Assembly (NCBI RefSeq): GCF_046630445.1
Contig: NC_092339.1
Location: forward strand, 51,707,501 to 51,771,500
From: Rutidosis leptorrhynchoides
Lineage: Eukaryota > Streptophyta > Magnoliopsida > Asterales > Asteraceae
Length of the DNA: 64,000 nt
Direction: 5' to 3'
Below, one piece after another: positions 10,868-27,384 of the stretch. Numbering within the stretch: position 1 is the stretch's first letter; every line of letters starts with the position of its first letter. The notes under the pieces were generated by a model. The model was not told the origin of the DNA and did not search any database. It was given only the letters and a program-made list of their open reading frames with translations. Position numbers and translations under genes: made by a program.

Positions 10868-11324
10868 TTTTAGGAATTTATGGACCCTAAACAACGATCA
10901 CCAATTGAGTATGTTGATCCCACAGACAATAAACGTTCAAAATAATGAAAGAAAAGTAAACGACACAAGATATTACGTGGTTATATGCAATCGTTGTGAT
11001 TGCTTTAGTTCACGGCCAACTAGAGAGTAATTTATTGATTATTGTGCTTAAGGGTTACAATACAATAAGGTTTAATTTATAGGAAACCTAGAAGGTAGAA
11101 ACAAAATCCAATACCAAGATAGACCAAAAATTCGGATCTTTCAACTTGTCCTCCAAGTCAGGACGATCCCACTTGGATCTGGGATTTCTGATCCCACCCA
11201 AACAGACTATCCCACTTGGATCATTTCTGATCCCTCTCAAGCAAACGATCCACTTGAATTAGGATTTCTGATACTGATTTCCTTGTCCTTGCGACTTATT
11301 TTGTTCTAGCTTCACACTACAACA
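10868..11324 (-). repeat. copia 2 5' LTR (right)
   Basis: 457 bp and collinear with the left LTR. Its inner terminus reads TTTTAGG where the left copy has TGTTAGG, so the terminal CA (element strand) is mutated. Confidence 0.92.
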
Positions 11325-11329
11325 AAAAT
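11325..11329. other. target-site duplication, right copy (AAAAT)
   Basis: Matches 6253-6257 exactly and abuts the end of the right LTR. Confidence 0.9.
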
Positions 11330-11669
11330 AACTTAACTCCTTTGCCTTATTTAGACGTCTCACACTTCTTGTGTAAAGCAGTACATTGTAGGTTTGGCAT
11401 CGCCACATAATACTCTTCACGATAATATGACCTTTGTCTTATATCCTAAGGGGTGACCTAGTAGTTGGATGCTTGGTCAGTTTGCCGTTTGTATTGCTAC
11501 TACAGTAATGTGTATATAAGGCATGATCATTACTGTAATAGTTAAACGTTTTTATAATTCAATTCTTTTGTAATCTGAATTCATAGTAATCGAATAAGAA
11601 TCATTTGGCTTTCAGTTTCTTGTATCCTTTTCTTGTTTTATAAGAGTATGAATTGGTTATGCTCTACAG
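11330..11669 (+). other. non-coding upstream of the TIO-like exons
   Basis: No coding frame is visible. It holds CTACTACAG and GGCTTTCAG, possible acceptors without an open exon after them, and a TATA-like GTGTATATAAGG near 11510-11521. It may be intron or a 5' flank. Confidence 0.4.
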
Positions 11670-16087
<4,418 letters not shown>

Positions 16088-16429
16088 TGCAATGAAACCG
16101 TACGTTCGGTTTTAAAAGAAGCTCTTCGGCATTACAAGATCCTATGATATTCAATTTACATATTCATCCTCTCAATTTATATATAGAATATAGAATATTA
16201 ATGAAGTTAAGTGGGGAAATAGAAGGAAAACTTGGAATGACGATTAATTGTTATGAGCTTTCCCATAACTTATGTGCCGAGCACGTGACACCTCCTAACC
16301 AACTTAATGACTGCCTATAAATAGCAAGTAGTTAGTAGTACCTCAATAGCGTTAGATATTGTTGATGTGTATGTTAACACCATTCTCTCCCTTTTCTCTC
16401 AAGTATTGTAACTACTTTTAATGGACTAA
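16088..16429. promoter_or_regulatory. non-coding; possible core promoter near 16282-16324
   Basis: A G-box CACGTG (16282-16287) lies 28 bp before CTATAAATAG (16315-16324), followed by a pyrimidine-rich stretch. No ORF follows, so this may be a solo LTR or TE promoter, or a chance match. Confidence 0.3.
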
Positions 16430-16503
16430 TTTCTATTTCTATTTCTATTTCTATTTCTATTTCTATTTCTATTTCTATTTCTATTTCTATTTCTATTTCT
16501 ACT
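16430..16503. repeat. (TTTCTA)n hexanucleotide microsatellite
   Basis: Twelve near-perfect copies of TTTCTA in tandem. Confidence 0.95.
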
Positions 16504-16836
16504 AAAAGAGACTAAGAATTTGGTAGTTTTCTTTGCTTTTGGATGTGCCAACTCCAAAAGGTCAAATAAGTTAAACTTGACGGGTAATATTGGTAAATGT
16601 TAGGGATAAAGTTGTGCATAAAAGATAACTTGGGAAGGTAATATGTAATTTTCTAATTTAATATAATAATTATTAAATAAAACTACCCAATTTTTTGACG
16701 GGATTTATCTTCTTTTTTTTCGACGCGAGTTAAATTTCTCTGTCATCACCGTTTAACTTGAAATAATTTTACGAACAAAACGCAACTAATTATAATCGAA
16801 ACGGAGTTTTTTTTCTAACAAAGAAAACATTTTGGA

Positions 16837-16841
<5 letters not shown>
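16504..16841. other. AT-rich non-coding DNA
   Basis: No ORF, RNA gene or recognisable repeat was found in this stretch. Confidence 0.5.

Positions 16842-16921
<80 letters not shown>
16842..16921. repeat. (AT)n microsatellite
   Basis: About 80 bp of pure AT dinucleotide. Confidence 0.95.
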
Positions 16922-16922
<1 letters not shown>

Positions 16923-16924
16923 AG

Positions 16925-17395
16925 AAAGGGGAATCTCAAACCCCTCCTCATCGGCATCTAAAGGAACATGACCACCCGAGCCCGGAACGTACCACTTGCA
17001 TTGTCATTCAAAACGTGTCAAACATCCATCATGTTAAACTGTTTTCCACCGGTATTATTTATATTAATTTGTTGATCCCGATCTTCGACACCTTGATCAT
17101 TTTCCCCGCTTCTCCAATGGTGTTTTGCTTCATTGTATGCGGCTTGAAACTCACTACAAGCTTTGTTGACGTTTCGTCACTTTGACGTCAATTGGTCGTC
17201 ACCTCTTTGCCTTCCATTTTTGTTGTTGCTAAATTTTTTGTGAATTGTAGTCCACAATGATACATTTTTTTGCGAATTTCCCTTTCGAGAATCCTTGGAC
17301 GAATATACCCAACATTGAGTCAACCACTTGACTCGTCCATTTTGTTTAATTTCTTATCATCAGACCATCTTTGGAACCTACAAATATATATTGTT
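16925..17395 (-). pseudogene. degenerate Myb/SANT-like fragment of PIF/Harbinger type
   Basis: On the minus strand the segments NKACSEFQAAYNEAKHHW and RSGENDQGVEDRDQQ, and further upstream [13 protein letters not shown]-like text, resemble the Myb/SANT-like (trihelix) protein of plant Harbinger elements. Those proteins are often annotated as glutathione S-transferase T3-like or L10-interacting proteins. Frames shift and stop several times (for example, TGA just before the NKAC segment). It lies between two (AT)n tracts and no transposase is nearby. The call rests on pattern memory. Confidence 0.4.
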
Positions 17396-17406
17396 AAACC
17401 GTGTGA

Positions 17407-17771
<365 letters not shown>

Positions 17772-17981
17772 ATTTAGGGTTTAGGGTTTAGGGTTTGGGG
17801 TTTTGGGTTTATTCCATAAATCCAAAACACCAAACCCTAAACTCTAAACCCTAAACCCTAAACTCTAAACCGTTCGTGTTAAAAACTCAATCTAAATCCT
17901 AAATCTAAACCCTAAATCTAAACCTTAATCCCTAAATTTCTAAACCCTAATATCTAAACCATATAAACCCTAATATCTAAA
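17772..17981. repeat. interstitial telomere-like repeats in fold-back arrangement
   Basis: TTTAGGG units (17773-17795) are followed after a short spacer by CCCTAAA units and variants (CTCTAAA, CCTAAAT) to 17981. The two orientations face each other, so 17773-17870 can fold into a long imperfect hairpin. The plant telomere unit is TTTAGGG. Confidence 0.85.
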
Positions 17982-18007
17982 ACCTCAACATACGCTCGAA
18001 AAACACG

Positions 18008-19292
18008 ATGATGAATTTTGTTCGCCCTTCAAATGAAGTCCTAGATGATGAAATCCAAAGAGCCAAACAAATCTATTCTGAAGTTGATTTGACATATGAT
18101 CAATTAAATGATTCTTATGAAACATGAAAATTTACATTTTCACATGCGTATGAGAAAATCATAGATCAATCAACTTCGGCATCATTGAACAATTCTTCAT
18201 CCTTATCATTTGAGTTAAGTTCAAATTCATATATTCCTTTGTCTATTGCAGATAAATGTAAAAATCTTTACAATTTAAAACAAGACTTGAAACTTCTTAA
18301 AGCAAAAAGTTTTGAAAATGAAGAATGTTTAATGAATATTATTTTGGCTCTTAGGCATCATTCCACAATTCTTGATGAGAAAGTTTCAACATATAAGGCA
18401 CAACTTGAGACTGAAAAACCACCTTGTCATACTATTGACACAACATCAGTTAAAACCCAAACTGATGATTTTCTGGATACACTAAATGTCCAACACAAGG
18501 CTGACACAATATCAGTTAAAACCCAAACTGATGATTTTCTGGATACACTAAATGTCCAACACAAGGGTGACACAATATCAGTTAAAACCCAAACTGATGA
18601 TTTGCTTGACGAATCAGATATCTTCTATGATACTGAATCCACTTGCTCAATAGATTGTGATATTCTACCAACAATTGACTCGGAAGAAAGACGTAAATTA
18701 CCAACACCAGTTTTGTTAATCAATAATACTGAACAAGATTTATCAAAAGTTGATTTTAACAAAAATTTTCATACACCTGGGTTATTTGATCTTAACACTA
18801 AGAAAGAGTATGTTGTCGTGGAATACACATCTGCTTTTGATTTGTCATTAGTTTATGAAAAAAGATGATTTGTTGACCACTGAAGTGCCCAAGCCCAACA
18901 ATGTTTTGATTCCGGATAATCAATTTTTGGTTGACTTAAATAAACATCTCGAAAACCGTGTCAATGAATTAGAAAAAGAAAATGAAGCCAAAACGTCCAT
19001 TTTCAAAGCTCAATGTAAACGATATCTAACTCAAATTGATAATCTTGAAAAAGAAAATAGAAGTTTACTTTCATCAACACGAGTTAATTCAAATGTAGAT
19101 TCAAAACAACAAAAAGTTGTAACTCCGGAATCCAAAACCACCTTTGCCCCGACCTCATTATATTCTCAAACTTCGTCTAGTAAAACACCAACAATCTTGA
19201 AGAATCCATTACGTTCATCTAATATTTTAAAGGTTTCCTCATCATTGTCCTTTCAAGAAAAGACAAACACGTCAAAGAATTCACCAACGTTA
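18008..19292 (+). pseudogene. coiled-coil ORF with 22-residue tandem repeats, truncated by element E
   Basis: A plus-strand frame starts at ATG 18008 (MMNFVRPSNEVLDDEIQRAK), has a TGA at about 18125 and continues to 18868. A one-base slip in an A-run near 18855 moves it to the frame running to 19292. The protein is hydrophilic with heptad-like Leu spacing (LENRVNELEKENEAKTSIF), suggesting coiled coil. Three 66-bp direct repeats start at 18437, 18503 and 18569 and encode DTISVKTQTDDFLDTLNVQ-type units. The 3' end is cut off by the LTR of E. It may be the gag spacer of a retroelement. I do not recognise a specific family, and no zinc knuckle or protease is visible. Confidence 0.45.
18437..18634 (+). 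repeat. three 66-bp in-frame tandem repeats
   Basis: The period is exactly 66 bp (18437, 18503, 18569), near identical in the first two and diverging late in the third. Confidence 0.85.
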
Positions 19293-19491
19293 TGTAGTGA
19301 CCCGAAAATTTCCATGATTATATATTAAATGAAAACTATATTTACATGATTAAATGTTTCCAACATGTTAAGCAATCAAACTTGTTAAGACTTGATTAAT
19401 TGAAACGGAAACTATGTAAACATTTGACCACCCAGTTTGACCGATGATTCACGAACGTTATAACTTGTATATGACATGATTATATATATAT

Positions 19492-19635
<144 letters not shown>

Positions 19636-20786
19636 TTAACATGTTATAATGATAATCAAGTATCTCATTATGAATAATAACAATAAACTATATACATAGA
19701 ATGAGACTATTAATTTAAAGATTTCGAAACGAGTTATATATGTAACGATTATCGTTGTAACGACGTTTAATAGATATATATCATATTAAGATATATTCAT
19801 ACATCATGTTAGCATGATAATGTAATAATTTAACATCTCATTAGATATATTAAACAATGGGTTAACTACATTAAATAAGATCGTTAACTTATAAGCTTCA
19901 AAACAAATCATACATGTAACGACTAACGGTGACTTAACGACTCAGTTGAAATGTATATACATGTAGTATATTAAGATGTATTTATACACTTTTGAAAGAC
20001 TTCAAGACACATATCAATGTACTTCTACTTAACAAAAATGCTTACAATTACATTCTCATTCTTTTTCATCAACAATTCTACTCGTATGCACTCGTATTTA
20101 TACTCGTACAATACACAGCTTCTAGATGTATTTACTATTGGTATATACACTTCAATGATCAGCTCTTAGCAGCCTTAATGAGTCACCTAAACATGTGGGA
20201 ACCATCATTTAGCAACTAGCATGAAATATCTAACAAAAATACAAACTAATGGTGGCTATATGAAAGGCACCAAAATCACATTTTTGTTCATCACTCTTAA
20301 CACTTTCATTTTTCAATTTTTATGCATCAAACTACTCTTTCTCAGGTTCTCTCTCATTATTCTAAGTGTTCTTCATCATCTTCATCAAAAACTAGCTCAA
20401 TCTAGCTCAAAAATCGAAACATAAATCAACATACAAAACAATCTTTCAAGAACACTTCAAGAATCATATCAAGTCTTCATGACTACTTCCAAGTTTTCAA
20501 ATCCATTCCAAGTAATTATCTAAGATCAAGAAACCTTTGTTATTTATGGTAGGTTATCTTTCTAAATCAAGGTAATATTCATATTCAAACTTTGATTAAA
20601 TTTCTATAACTATAACTATCTTAATTCAAGTAGTAATCTTACTTGAACTTGTTTTCATGTCATGATTCTACTTCAAGAACTTTCAAGCCATCCAAGATCC
20701 TTTGAAGCTCTAGATAATTTCTTGTCATTTCCAGTAGGTTTACCTACTATACTTGAGGTAGTAATGATGTTCATAACATCATTCGA

Positions 20787-20789
<3 letters not shown>

Positions 20790-20882
<93 letters not shown>
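20790..20882. repeat. (TA)n microsatellite inside the E LTR
   Basis: About 92 bp of pure TA dinucleotide. Confidence 0.95.
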
Positions 20883-20883
<1 letters not shown>

Positions 20884-22741
20884 CTAGCTTATTCGAAGAT
20901 TTAAACTCGTAATCACTAGAACATAGTTTAGTTAATTCTAGACTTGTTCGCAAACAAAGTTAATCCTTCTAACTTAACTTTTAAAATCAACTAAACACGT
21001 GTTCTATATCTATTTGATATGCTAACTTAATGATTTAAAACCTGGAAACACGATGAACACCATAAAACCGGACATACGCCGTCGTAGTAAAACCGCGGGC
21101 TGTTTTGGGTTAGATAATTAAAAACTATGACAAACTTTGATTTAAAAGTTGTTCTTCTAGAAAAATGATATTTCATATGAACATGATACTATATCCAAAA
21201 ATCATGGTTAAAATCAAAGTGAAAGTATGTTTTTTAAAATGGTCATCAAGATGTCGTTCTTTCGACGGAAATGACTACCTCTTTCAAAAATGACTTGTAA
21301 CCTGTATTTTCGACTATAAACTTATACTTTTTCTGTTTAGTTTCATAAATTTAAGTTCATTATGAAACCATAGCAACTTGATTCACTCAAAACGGGTTTA
21401 AAACGAAGAAATTATGGGTAAAACAAAATTGGTAAAAATTACTAGTTTTAGCTACGAAAATTTTATAACAAATATATTCTAACCATAACTTAAATAACTT
21501 ATGTATATATTATGTAATCTTGATAGACCATAGACACGTATACAATGTTTTGACATATCATATCGACGTCATCTATATATATTATTTGGAACAACCATAG
21601 ACACTCTATATGCAGTAATGTTGGAGTTAGCTATACAGGGTTGAGATTGATTCCAAAATAATATATATATCTTGAGTTGTGATCGAGTCTGAGACATGTA
21701 TACAATGGGTCGTGGATTGATTCGAGATATATATATTAATCTATTAAGGTACTACTAATTGTGGACTACGAACGTTGGACTGTTAATTTAACAACTTAAA
21801 TCATCAACACGTAATAAAAAATGTTGTGAATATATTTTGATCATACTTTGATATATATGTATATATTTGTTATAGGTTCGTGAATCAACCCGTGGCCAAG
21901 TCTAATTCTCGATGAATTGAAAAATCTGTGAAAGTGAGTTATAGTCCCACTTTTAAAATCTAATATTTTTGGAATGAGAATACATGCAGTTTTATAAATG
22001 TTTACAAAATAGACACAAGTGATCAAAATTACATTCTATGTTGAATTATCGAACCGAATATGCCTCTTTTTAGCTTGGTAGCCTAAGAATTGGTGTTTAT
22101 GATAATTGCCACCAATTGACGCGAATCCTAAAGATAGATCTATTTGGCCCAACAAGCCTCATCCTAGTTACGGATGCTTTAGTACTTCGATTTATCATAT
22201 CCGATGTAAGTCCCGGAATGATGGGGATATTCTATATGCATCCTGTTAAGGTCGGTTACCAGGTGTTCATCATATGAATGATTTTTATGCAGATTGCATG
22301 TTATTGAGAAATGAAAATGAAAATCTTGTGGTCTATTATTACGATTTGATAAATATATAGGTTAAACTTACGATTCACCAACATTTTTGTTGACGTTTAA
22401 AGCATGTTTATTCTCAGGTGATTATTAAGAGCTTCCGCTGTTGCATGCTAATATAAGGACAAGAGTTGAAGTCAGCATGCTTGTATAATATTGTTTAAAA
22501 ACTGCATTCGAAGACATATATTGTTGTGTAATATTATTGTAAACCATTATGTAATGGTCGTGTGAAAACGCTATATTTTAAATTATCATTATTAGATAAT
22601 CGTCGTAATATTTTAAAGGTTATGGTTTGTTTTAAAATCGAATGCAGTCTTTGAAAAATGTCTCATATAGAGGTCAAAAACTTCGCAACGAAATCAATTA
22701 ATATGGAACGTTTATAATCAATATGAACAGGACATTTCAGT

Positions 22742-22753
22742 TGGTATCAGAGC
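22742..22753 (+). other. element E tRNA-Met primer-binding site
   Basis: TGGTATCAGAGC lies 2 bp after the LTR end. It is followed by GTTGGTCTTAGAGAACCAG, similar to the text beside the primer site of A (minus strand, 31300-31378). Confidence 0.9.
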
Positions 22754-24635
22754 GTTGGTCTTAGAGAACCAGAATTTTGCATTAGTGTGTCTTATCGAGT
22801 TTGTTAGGATGCATTAGTGAGTCTGTACTTCGACCGTGTTTTCCTTAAAAATCGATTGCTTAACAATTTTTGTTGGAAACTATATATTTTAACATGTAAA
22901 CATTATGTGATATATTAATCTCTTAACGTGTTTGATATTGTGTGATAGATGTATGTGACGATCCGTCCCAATCCATAAGGACGAATACAATAACATATGA
23001 TTACATTGCGAGGTATTTGACCTCTATATGATACTTTTTACAAACATTGCATTCGTTTTAAAAAAAAACTTTCTTCACATCAAAACTTGACAGGCATGCA
23101 TACCATTTCATAATATCCAAACTATAAATGACCTAATCTGTCATTTACTTAATAATAATCTTGTTGAACTCAACGACTCGAATGCAACGTCTTTTGAAAT
23201 ATGTCATGAATGACTCCAAGTAATATCTTTAAAATGAGCAAATGCACAACGGAAGATTTCTTTCAAACCTGAGAATAAACACGCTTACTAGTGTCAACCA
23301 AAAGGTTGGTGAGTTCATTAGTTTATCATAATTGATCATTTCCATAATTTAATAGACCACAAGATTTTCATTTTCATTTCTCATAAATATACATCTCTTC
23401 CATAGAGATAAAAATCATTTATATGGTGAACACCTGGTAACCAACATTAACAAAATGCATCTAGCATATCCCCAAACATATAAACATCGAAGTACTAAAG
23501 CAGTTCAAATTCTCTGACTGGGGCTTCTCAAGGCCCATAGATCTATCTTTAGGATTCGCGTCAATTAGTGGACTGGTTCACTAATTCTTAGGTTACCAAG
23601 CTAAAAAGGGTGATACCCGGTATAATAATCTAACCATAGAATGTAGTTTCAAGTACTTGTGTTTATTTCGTCAAACATTTATAAAAGCGCATGTATTCTC
23701 AGTCCCAAAAATATATATTGCAAAAGCATTTAAAAAGGGAGCAAATGAAACTCACCATACTGTATTTCGTAGTAAAAATACATATGACGTCATTGAACAA
23801 GTATAGGGTTGGCCTCGGATTCACGAACCTAAATTAATTATATATATTTATATGTCGATCAATATCTGTCTAACAAGTTAGGTCAAGTCGTAGTGTATCA
23901 CAATCCTAATGCTCGAGATTCGTCATGCAAAAGTTAACAAAAGTCAACTTGACCCAAAATGACTTCCAAAATCTATACATGTTAAATATAGTCGTTTTAT
24001 ATATTTATTTATCATATTTTATTAGCGTAAATAATACAAACCGTTTATTAATAAATAAAAGTTTATATTAAAATTTATATATGATAAAAATATACCTTTA
24101 TATATCTAACGTAATAAAATTTATATAGTTTACTCAATACCATAAATATATAGTGACATGTATTATTAATATAACTATATTACGTGTGGTAAAAAATATC
24201 TTTGTATCACAATTTTATTTGATAAAATAATGTCGATAATAATAATAATAAGCAAAATTTGTATTATTTTGTAATAATGATAATAATTATTATTCTTCTA
24301 ATAATAATAATAAAAATATTTATTTACTAATGATGATATTAATTATAATAAAATGATAATTTTAATAATGATAAATTTAATCATAGCGATACTTTTTAAT
24401 AATAATAATATTTTATATAATAATAATTCTATTTTAAAATGATAAATTATAATAATAATAATACTAAAATGATAATAATAATGATATTTTATAATAACAA
24501 CGACATTTCTACATAAAATGATAATTTTAATAAAAATGATAGTTTTAATATTAATGATGCTTTTAATAATAATAATAATGACGATAAAAAAAATAAATTG
24601 ATATTTTTGATAAAAATATTAATTATTTTAATAAT

Positions 24636-24639
<4 letters not shown>

Positions 24640-24679
<40 letters not shown>

Positions 24680-24790
24680 TTATTAAATAATAATAATAAT
24701 AACGATAATAACGATAACGATAATGATAACGATAACGATAACGATAACGATAACGATAACGATAACGATAACGATAACGATAACGATAAT
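24640..24790. repeat. (TAA)n and (GATAAC)n microsatellites in the A left LTR
   Basis: About 13 TAA units then about 14 GATAAC-type hexamers with a few variants. The right LTR has the same block with different copy numbers. Confidence 0.9.
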
Positions 24791-25342
24791 CATTTTAACA
24801 ATAATACTTTAAAATTATAGATAATTCAATTGACGATATCTTTTAATCCGTTCATCAAAACCACACGATATCTAAATGAAAAGTTTATAGTTTTTCTCCA
24901 GCTTTCCAACGACATACATATCATATACCTTATCTCAATCGCATATGTATCAAATTCATAATTTATCATAAACTATATAACGACAAAATAAAATATACAA
25001 GCATGCATAATCATAAGTACTCGAGCACTAGTCAGGGATACACTATTAATATATAAAAGTTAAGTTATGAATGCTCACGTATCAATATTGAGATTCAATA
25101 TTGCAGGAAAGTACGTAGACGCAACGCAGATGATAAACACTAGTTTGACTCACGAGAAAAACCCCCGAATAATACCCATAACCTCCATAGCTATAACCCA
25201 TAATTTACTTAGCTCTCTCCCGCTCGAAAAACTTGTTTTGAAATAACCCGCTCATGACCTCGTCGTAATATTTTATGTATAATACTAGTAATAATAATAC
25301 TACTAATAATAATAATATGATTAATAATAATAATATTAATCT

Positions 25343-25343
<1 letters not shown>

Positions 25344-25393
<50 letters not shown>
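25344..25393. repeat. (TAA)n microsatellite in the A left LTR
   Basis: About 16 TAA units. The equivalent place in the B LTR (52286-52391) also carries a TAA tract. Confidence 0.9.
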
Positions 25394-25460
25394 TAAATAA
25401 TATAATACGGAGTAATGAGATAGATGGATATATGAATGAAATGAATTCAGAATGCGTTCG

Positions 25461-25470
25461 AGTTTTATAG
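25461..25470 (-). promoter_or_regulatory. TATA box of the element A LTR
   Basis: The minus strand reads CTATAAAACT, 21 bp downstream of the nearer palindrome of the pair at 25492-25537. Confidence 0.65.
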
Positions 25471-25491
25471 ATCAGTTTTGGGACCCATTGT

Positions 25492-25537
25492 CTCCGCGAT
25501 CGCGGAGTGGGGAGAGTAATATTGCCGCGATCGCGGC
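25492..25537 (-). promoter_or_regulatory. palindrome pair, element A LTR
   Basis: CTCCGCGATCGCGGAG (25492-25507) and GCCGCGATCGCGGC (25524-25537) are perfect palindromes with centres 31 bp apart, just upstream of the LTR TATA box on the element strand. They share the GCGATCGC core with the pairs in B and C but have different arms. Confidence 0.8.
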
Positions 25538-25594
25538 TTCACTTTGTCCTGTTCATGCTCAATGATTTCTCGGCTGCTGACAGTTTTAATATAT

Positions 25595-25600
<6 letters not shown>

Positions 25601-25644
<44 letters not shown>
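25601..25644. repeat. (AT)n microsatellite in the A left LTR
   Basis: About 44 bp of AT dinucleotide upstream (element strand) of the palindrome pair. Confidence 0.9.
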
Positions 25645-25647
<3 letters not shown>

Positions 25648-26941
25648 ATTTATATAATTATTTATATATTATATTATATTTACATGCATAGTTAAATTGT
25701 AATTTTTGTCCCGATGACTCGTACGTTGTCACTCGACTTATGTTCCGGTTTTGGTTCCTCGAACGCATTTTTGTACGCTTAGAAAACTGGTACTTTATGT
25801 TTCGTGTAATGTACCCTTATACATAACAAGACTCAAATCAATGAAAAGCTATCCCACTCAAAGTGTAACTTATTCATTTGAGTGTTTTGGTCATTTACTT
25901 CTTTAAATCAACTCTTCGTTATTTATCAAGATATATATAATAATATTATCAAAACGTTCTGTGATAAGTAAATTTTATATTTTATCAATTTGTAAAATAT
26001 ATATATATATTTTCATTTAGAAATATGAATTTATATATATTAGAAATAATTATTTAATAATATATTATTTAGTTTTTCAACTACTAATTATATTTCAAAG
26101 TATAATTTAAGATCGTTTATATAATCGAAATTATTATATCATATAACATTTACGCTTTTAAAACTTAATTTGATATAATTCCTTTATGCGTCAACGTTTA
26201 TTTTAATTTCTTAAACTTTCTAAATAATATATCTTAATATCAATCGAATCAATTAAACAAGTGTTACTATCGTTTACTTAACTAATTTGCAATCATCTAT
26301 ATATTTAATATATATAAACACGTTTTAACTACACGTTGCAAGTTATTTATATATCTAACAATCAATATTCCAACTTACATTATTTAAACAAAGACATTTT
26401 AATAAATGAGTTTCTATTATATCGAAAAACGTTTTCGCACGTTTAAAATTAGATCAATCAAGTATTATGAAATTCAATTCTCCACTAACTTTTGTCTAAC
26501 TCTCGATAAGTGACACTTTGTTCTCACTTGTAAATTACTTTACCATTTATTCCGAATACCGTTAAAAGAAAACGATTTCTCAAATCAACGTGGGCCTCGT
26601 AAAAGAGACTTGTAACAATAACATGATCCTTAAGGGACTTTGTAAAAATCTTTTATCCTTATTGATAAATACAATAAACTTATATTGAAACAAAATACGT
26701 TCATGTAAAGTATTACATATCTAATACTTTGTTAACGTTTTCAATTAACAAGTATATATTATATATACATATCTATATATACATAAATGTTCGTGAATCG
26801 TTGAGCACAGTCAAAGGGTAATTGATTACATGAATATAATTTCAGAAATTTTTGAGACTCAACATTTTAGACTTTGCTTATCGTGTCAAAAACATATAAA
26901 GATTAAGTTTAAATTTGGTCGGAAATTTCCGGGTCATCACA

Positions 26942-26985
26942 GTACCTACCCGTTAAAGAAATTTCATCCCGAAATTTGATCGAGG
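26942..26985 (-). other. element A polypurine tract region
   Basis: On the minus strand the text CTTTAACGGGTAGGTACTG directly precedes the LTR start TGTGATGACCC. The same arrangement occurs in B at 53561-53605. Confidence 0.7.
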
Positions 26986-27294
26986 TTGTCATGGCTAACT
27001 ATAAAAATGTTTTCATGACGAATATGAGTTGATAAATAGAGTTTTATCATCATTGAATAATATAAAAAAACAATTTAATTATGCGAAGAGTATAAGTGAA
27101 GCTATCTCAAGAGAGTGAAATGAGTAAATGTAGATTCGTTTTAACCAGTGAAGTAGTTACGGTTGATTTCTGAAATTTAAGGGATTTTAAAGGAAATCTT
27201 CGTAATAAGATTTGGTTCTTCGGTGATTAAGGAGATTATGATCCTTGTAGATTAAATGCGATAATCTATCTCGATTTCTCTGTCTGATGTTTTA

Positions 27295-27302
27295 CTATAA
27301 AT
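27295..27302 (+). promoter_or_regulatory. TATA-like box upstream of the antisense ORF in A
   Basis: CTATAAAT on the plus strand, about 90 bp before the ATG at 27385. The equivalent box is kept in B at 53926-53933 despite divergence around it. Confidence 0.5.
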
Positions 27303-27384
27303 CCACCCACTTCGTTTCCTTATTTCCATAGTTCATACCTTCTATGCTTTCTCCCTCAGTTCATACCTTAAAGCATTCGTCAAT

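Larger units (their letters stand above)
6258..11324 (-). mobile_element. Ty1/copia retrotransposon 2, full length, target duplication AAAAT
   Basis: Two LTRs (6258-6717 and 10868-11324) flank a gag-pol region on the minus strand. The flanks 6253-6257 and 11325-11329 are both AAAAT, a perfect 5-bp target duplication that proves the ends. The LTR facing the 3' side ends TG...CA; the other has TT in place of TG at its inner end. A polypurine tract and a degenerate primer site are in the right places. Total length is 5,067 bp. The coding region is broken by stops and frameshifts. The LTRs differ by many substitutions and small indels, so the insertion is clearly older than elements C and D. Confidence 0.95.
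22954..26941 (-). repeat. element A 3' LTR (left), 3,988 bp
   Basis: It starts TGTGACGATCCGTCCCAATCC and ends GGGTCATCACA (element strand TGTGATGACCC). The first ~2.06 kb align with 31381-33442, differing by scattered substitutions and microsatellite length. It contains a minus-strand TATA box, a palindrome pair and several simple repeats. Confidence 0.92.

Noticed and set aside
20221-20424. Hydrophobic 67-residue frame in the E LTR
   Set aside because: No homology or context; AT-rich LTR DNA readily gives such frames.
24701-24790. Regular short repeats that could look like a CRISPR array
   Set aside because: A plain hexanucleotide microsatellite with no spacers, in a plant LTR.
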